A stretch of 64,000 nucleotides of DNA from Saccharothrix violaceirubra. GTDB lineage: Bacteria > Actinomycetota > Actinomycetes > Mycobacteriales > Pseudonocardiaceae. Made by a program: the position numbers and the translations under genes. The notes below the pieces were generated by a model. That model did no database searches. It was not told the origin of the DNA and saw only the letters and a list, made by a program, of their open reading frames with translations. The number at the start of each line of letters is the position of its first letter. Positions within the stretch are counted from its first letter, which is position 1. Positions 62,940 through 64,000 of the stretch are shown one piece after another. The DNA is taken from NCBI RefSeq assembly GCF_014203755.1, contig NZ_JACHJS010000001.1:5952001-6016000 (forward strand), in the 5' to 3' direction.

Positions 62940-63143
62940 TCAGCGGGCCACGATCAAGTAGACCCCGAAGCCGACGACCGCGAAACACCCGGCGAAGCAC
63001 ACCGACGCCAACGCCGTCGCGCCACCACGCGAGTCGCGCGCCGACCACACCCGCAGGCCCGCCGAGAACAGCACCACGATGCCCAGCACCACGGCCAGGC
63101 TCACGCCGAACACCGTGCCCAGGGCCGACCAGTCGATCTTCAC
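62940..63143 (-). CDS. 67-aa single-protein membrane partner of PiT
   Basis: ATG 63,143 overlaps the stop of the phosphate transporter gene (ATGA). The product has two hydrophobic helices (VFGVSLAVVLGIVVLFSAGL, CFAGCFAVVGFGVYLIV). Small proteins of this size directly follow pit in many actinobacteria. A structural or accessory role with the transporter is inferred only. Confidence 0.65.
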   Translation of the reverse strand: MKIDWSALGTVFGVSLAVVLGIVVLFSAGLRVWSARDSRGGATALASVCFAGCFAVVGFGVYLIVAR

Positions 63144-64000
63144 AGCACCACCTTGTGCGGCTCGGCCTGCGCGGCGAGCTCGTCGACGACGTGCTCGGGC
63201 CGTACCGGTTCACGCCGGGACATCAGCCAGATGACCAGCGACACCGCGATACCCACGGCGGCGACCGCGACCACGCCCGCCGTGCCCAGCGACGCGACCT
63301 TGCCCGCCAGCGCCCCGACGAGACCGGCGGCCGGCAGCGTGAACAGCCAGGCCAACGCCATCCGACCGGCCACGCCCCACCGCACCCCGTCGAGCCGGCG
63401 GCCCAGGCCCGAGCCCATGATGCCGCCCGACGCGACGTGCGTCGTCGACAGCGCGAAGCCCAGGTGCGACGACGCCATGATCACGGTCGCCGCGCTGGTC
63501 TGCGCCGCGAATCCCTGCGGCGCCTCGATCGTGGTCAGGCCCTTGCCCAGCGTGTGCGTGATCCGCCAGCCGCCCAGGTAGGTGCCGAGCGCGATGGCCA
63601 CGGCCGCGCTCAGGATCACCCACAGCGGCGGTTCCGAACCCGGCGCCAACGTGCCCGCCGTGATCAGGGTCAGGGTGATGATGCCCATGGTCTTCTGGGC
63701 GTCGTTCGTGCCGTGCGCCAACGACATCAGCGCGGCCGAGGCGATCTGCCCGGTCTTGAACCCACGGTCTCGCACCTTCTCGTCGGTGCGCCGCGACAGC
63801 CGGTAGGTGAGCACGGTCGCGAGCAGCGCCACGATGCCCGCGACGAGCGGCGCGGCCACCGACGGGACCACGACCTTGTCGACGACCTTCGCGAAGTGCA
63901 CTGCGTCCGCGCCGGACGCGATCCAGGTCGCGCCGATCAACCCGCCGAACAGGGCGTGCGAGGAACTCGACGGCAGGCCGACGTACCACGTGACCAGGTT
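63140..64000 (-). CDS. pit: Inorganic phosphate transporter, PiT family (5' end outside window)
   Basis: The frame is open to the right edge, giving 287 C-terminal residues; full PiT proteins are about 400-420 aa. The edge sequence reads NLVTWYVGLPSSSSHALFGGLIG, in shorter pieces WYVGLPSSSSH and ALFGGLIGATW, the first PiT signature. The second conserved region is ALMSLAHGTNDAQKTMG, followed by hydrophobic helices and FALSTTHVASGGIMGSGLG. It carries low-affinity phosphate (metal phosphate) symport with H+. It is coupled to the downstream 67-aa gene. Confidence 0.9.
   Translation of the reverse strand, partial: NLVTWYVGLPSSSSHALFGGLIGATWIASGADAVHFAKVVDKVVVPSVAAPLVAGIVALLATVLTYRLSRRTDEKVRDRGFKTGQIASAALMSLAHGTNDAQKTMGIITLTLITAGTLAPGSEPPLWVILSAAVAIALGTYLGGWRITHTLGKGLTTIEAPQGFAAQTSAATVIMASSHLGFALSTTHVASGGIMGSGLGRRLDGVRWGVAGRMALAWLFTLPAAGLVGALAGKVASLGTAGVVAVAAVGIAVSLVIWLMSRREPVRPEHVVDELAAQAEPHKVVL

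Overview
The DNA is about 70% G+C, uses many GTG starts, and carries a WhiB-family regulator, adenylylated-type GlnA with GlnE, UPF0182, DUF2342, DUF4191, DUF5679 and PPA1309 proteins, and DnaA boxes of the TTGTCCACA type. This points to a chromosome segment of a filamentous actinomycete, most likely Pseudonocardiaceae (Saccharothrix / Actinosynnema / Lentzea-like). The genus is an inference from gene content and style only.

Positions 1-25.6 kb look like a defence-rich accessory island that ends at the 3' end of a tRNA-Ala(GGC) gene (25,667-25,739, minus). From the left it holds: the 3' part of a STAND NTPase (NB-ARC + TPR); an uncharacterised 301-aa protein; a truncated vWA gene; a complete Wadjet SMC-like anti-plasmid system (jetD-jetA-jetB-jetC, 3,774-11,891, minus) with two unusual coupled upstream genes; remains of a DEAD/DEAH helicase; a four-gene operon resembling type VII (ESX) cargo (14.8-18.2 kb, plus); a complete type I restriction-modification system hsdM-hsdS-hsdR (18.3-24.3 kb, minus); and a graveyard of a cytosine methylase, a PAPS-reductase-like gene and an IS701-type transposase (24.3-25.1 kb).

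Positions 25.7-64 kb are mostly core genome. They contain a DsbA-like thiol protein, an MFS exporter and HrpB helicase. Next comes the ribosome-rescue and division block ssrA(tmRNA)-[sensor kinase/regulator]-smpB-ftsX-ftsE-prfB, then two identical initiator tRNA genes. The following block matches, from memory, the mycobacterial Rv3193c-Rv3198c order: UPF0182, PDZ/Lon-like protease, DUF2342 protein, ABC1 kinase, whiB7, uvrD2. A nitrogen block follows with glnA (candidate GlnR box upstream) and glnE, its adenylyltransferase, and a PiT phosphate transporter runs off the right edge.

Notable regulation and repeats: whiB7 has a long leader with a small upstream ORF and a 15-bp terminator hairpin, the layout of a translation-sensing attenuator. 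A degenerate 22-bp tandem repeat occurs in two distant intergenic spots (38.2 kb and 55.8 kb). Intergenic stretches at 24.3-25.6, 30.3-31.0 and 48.6-50.3 kb contain gene fragments rather than intact genes.
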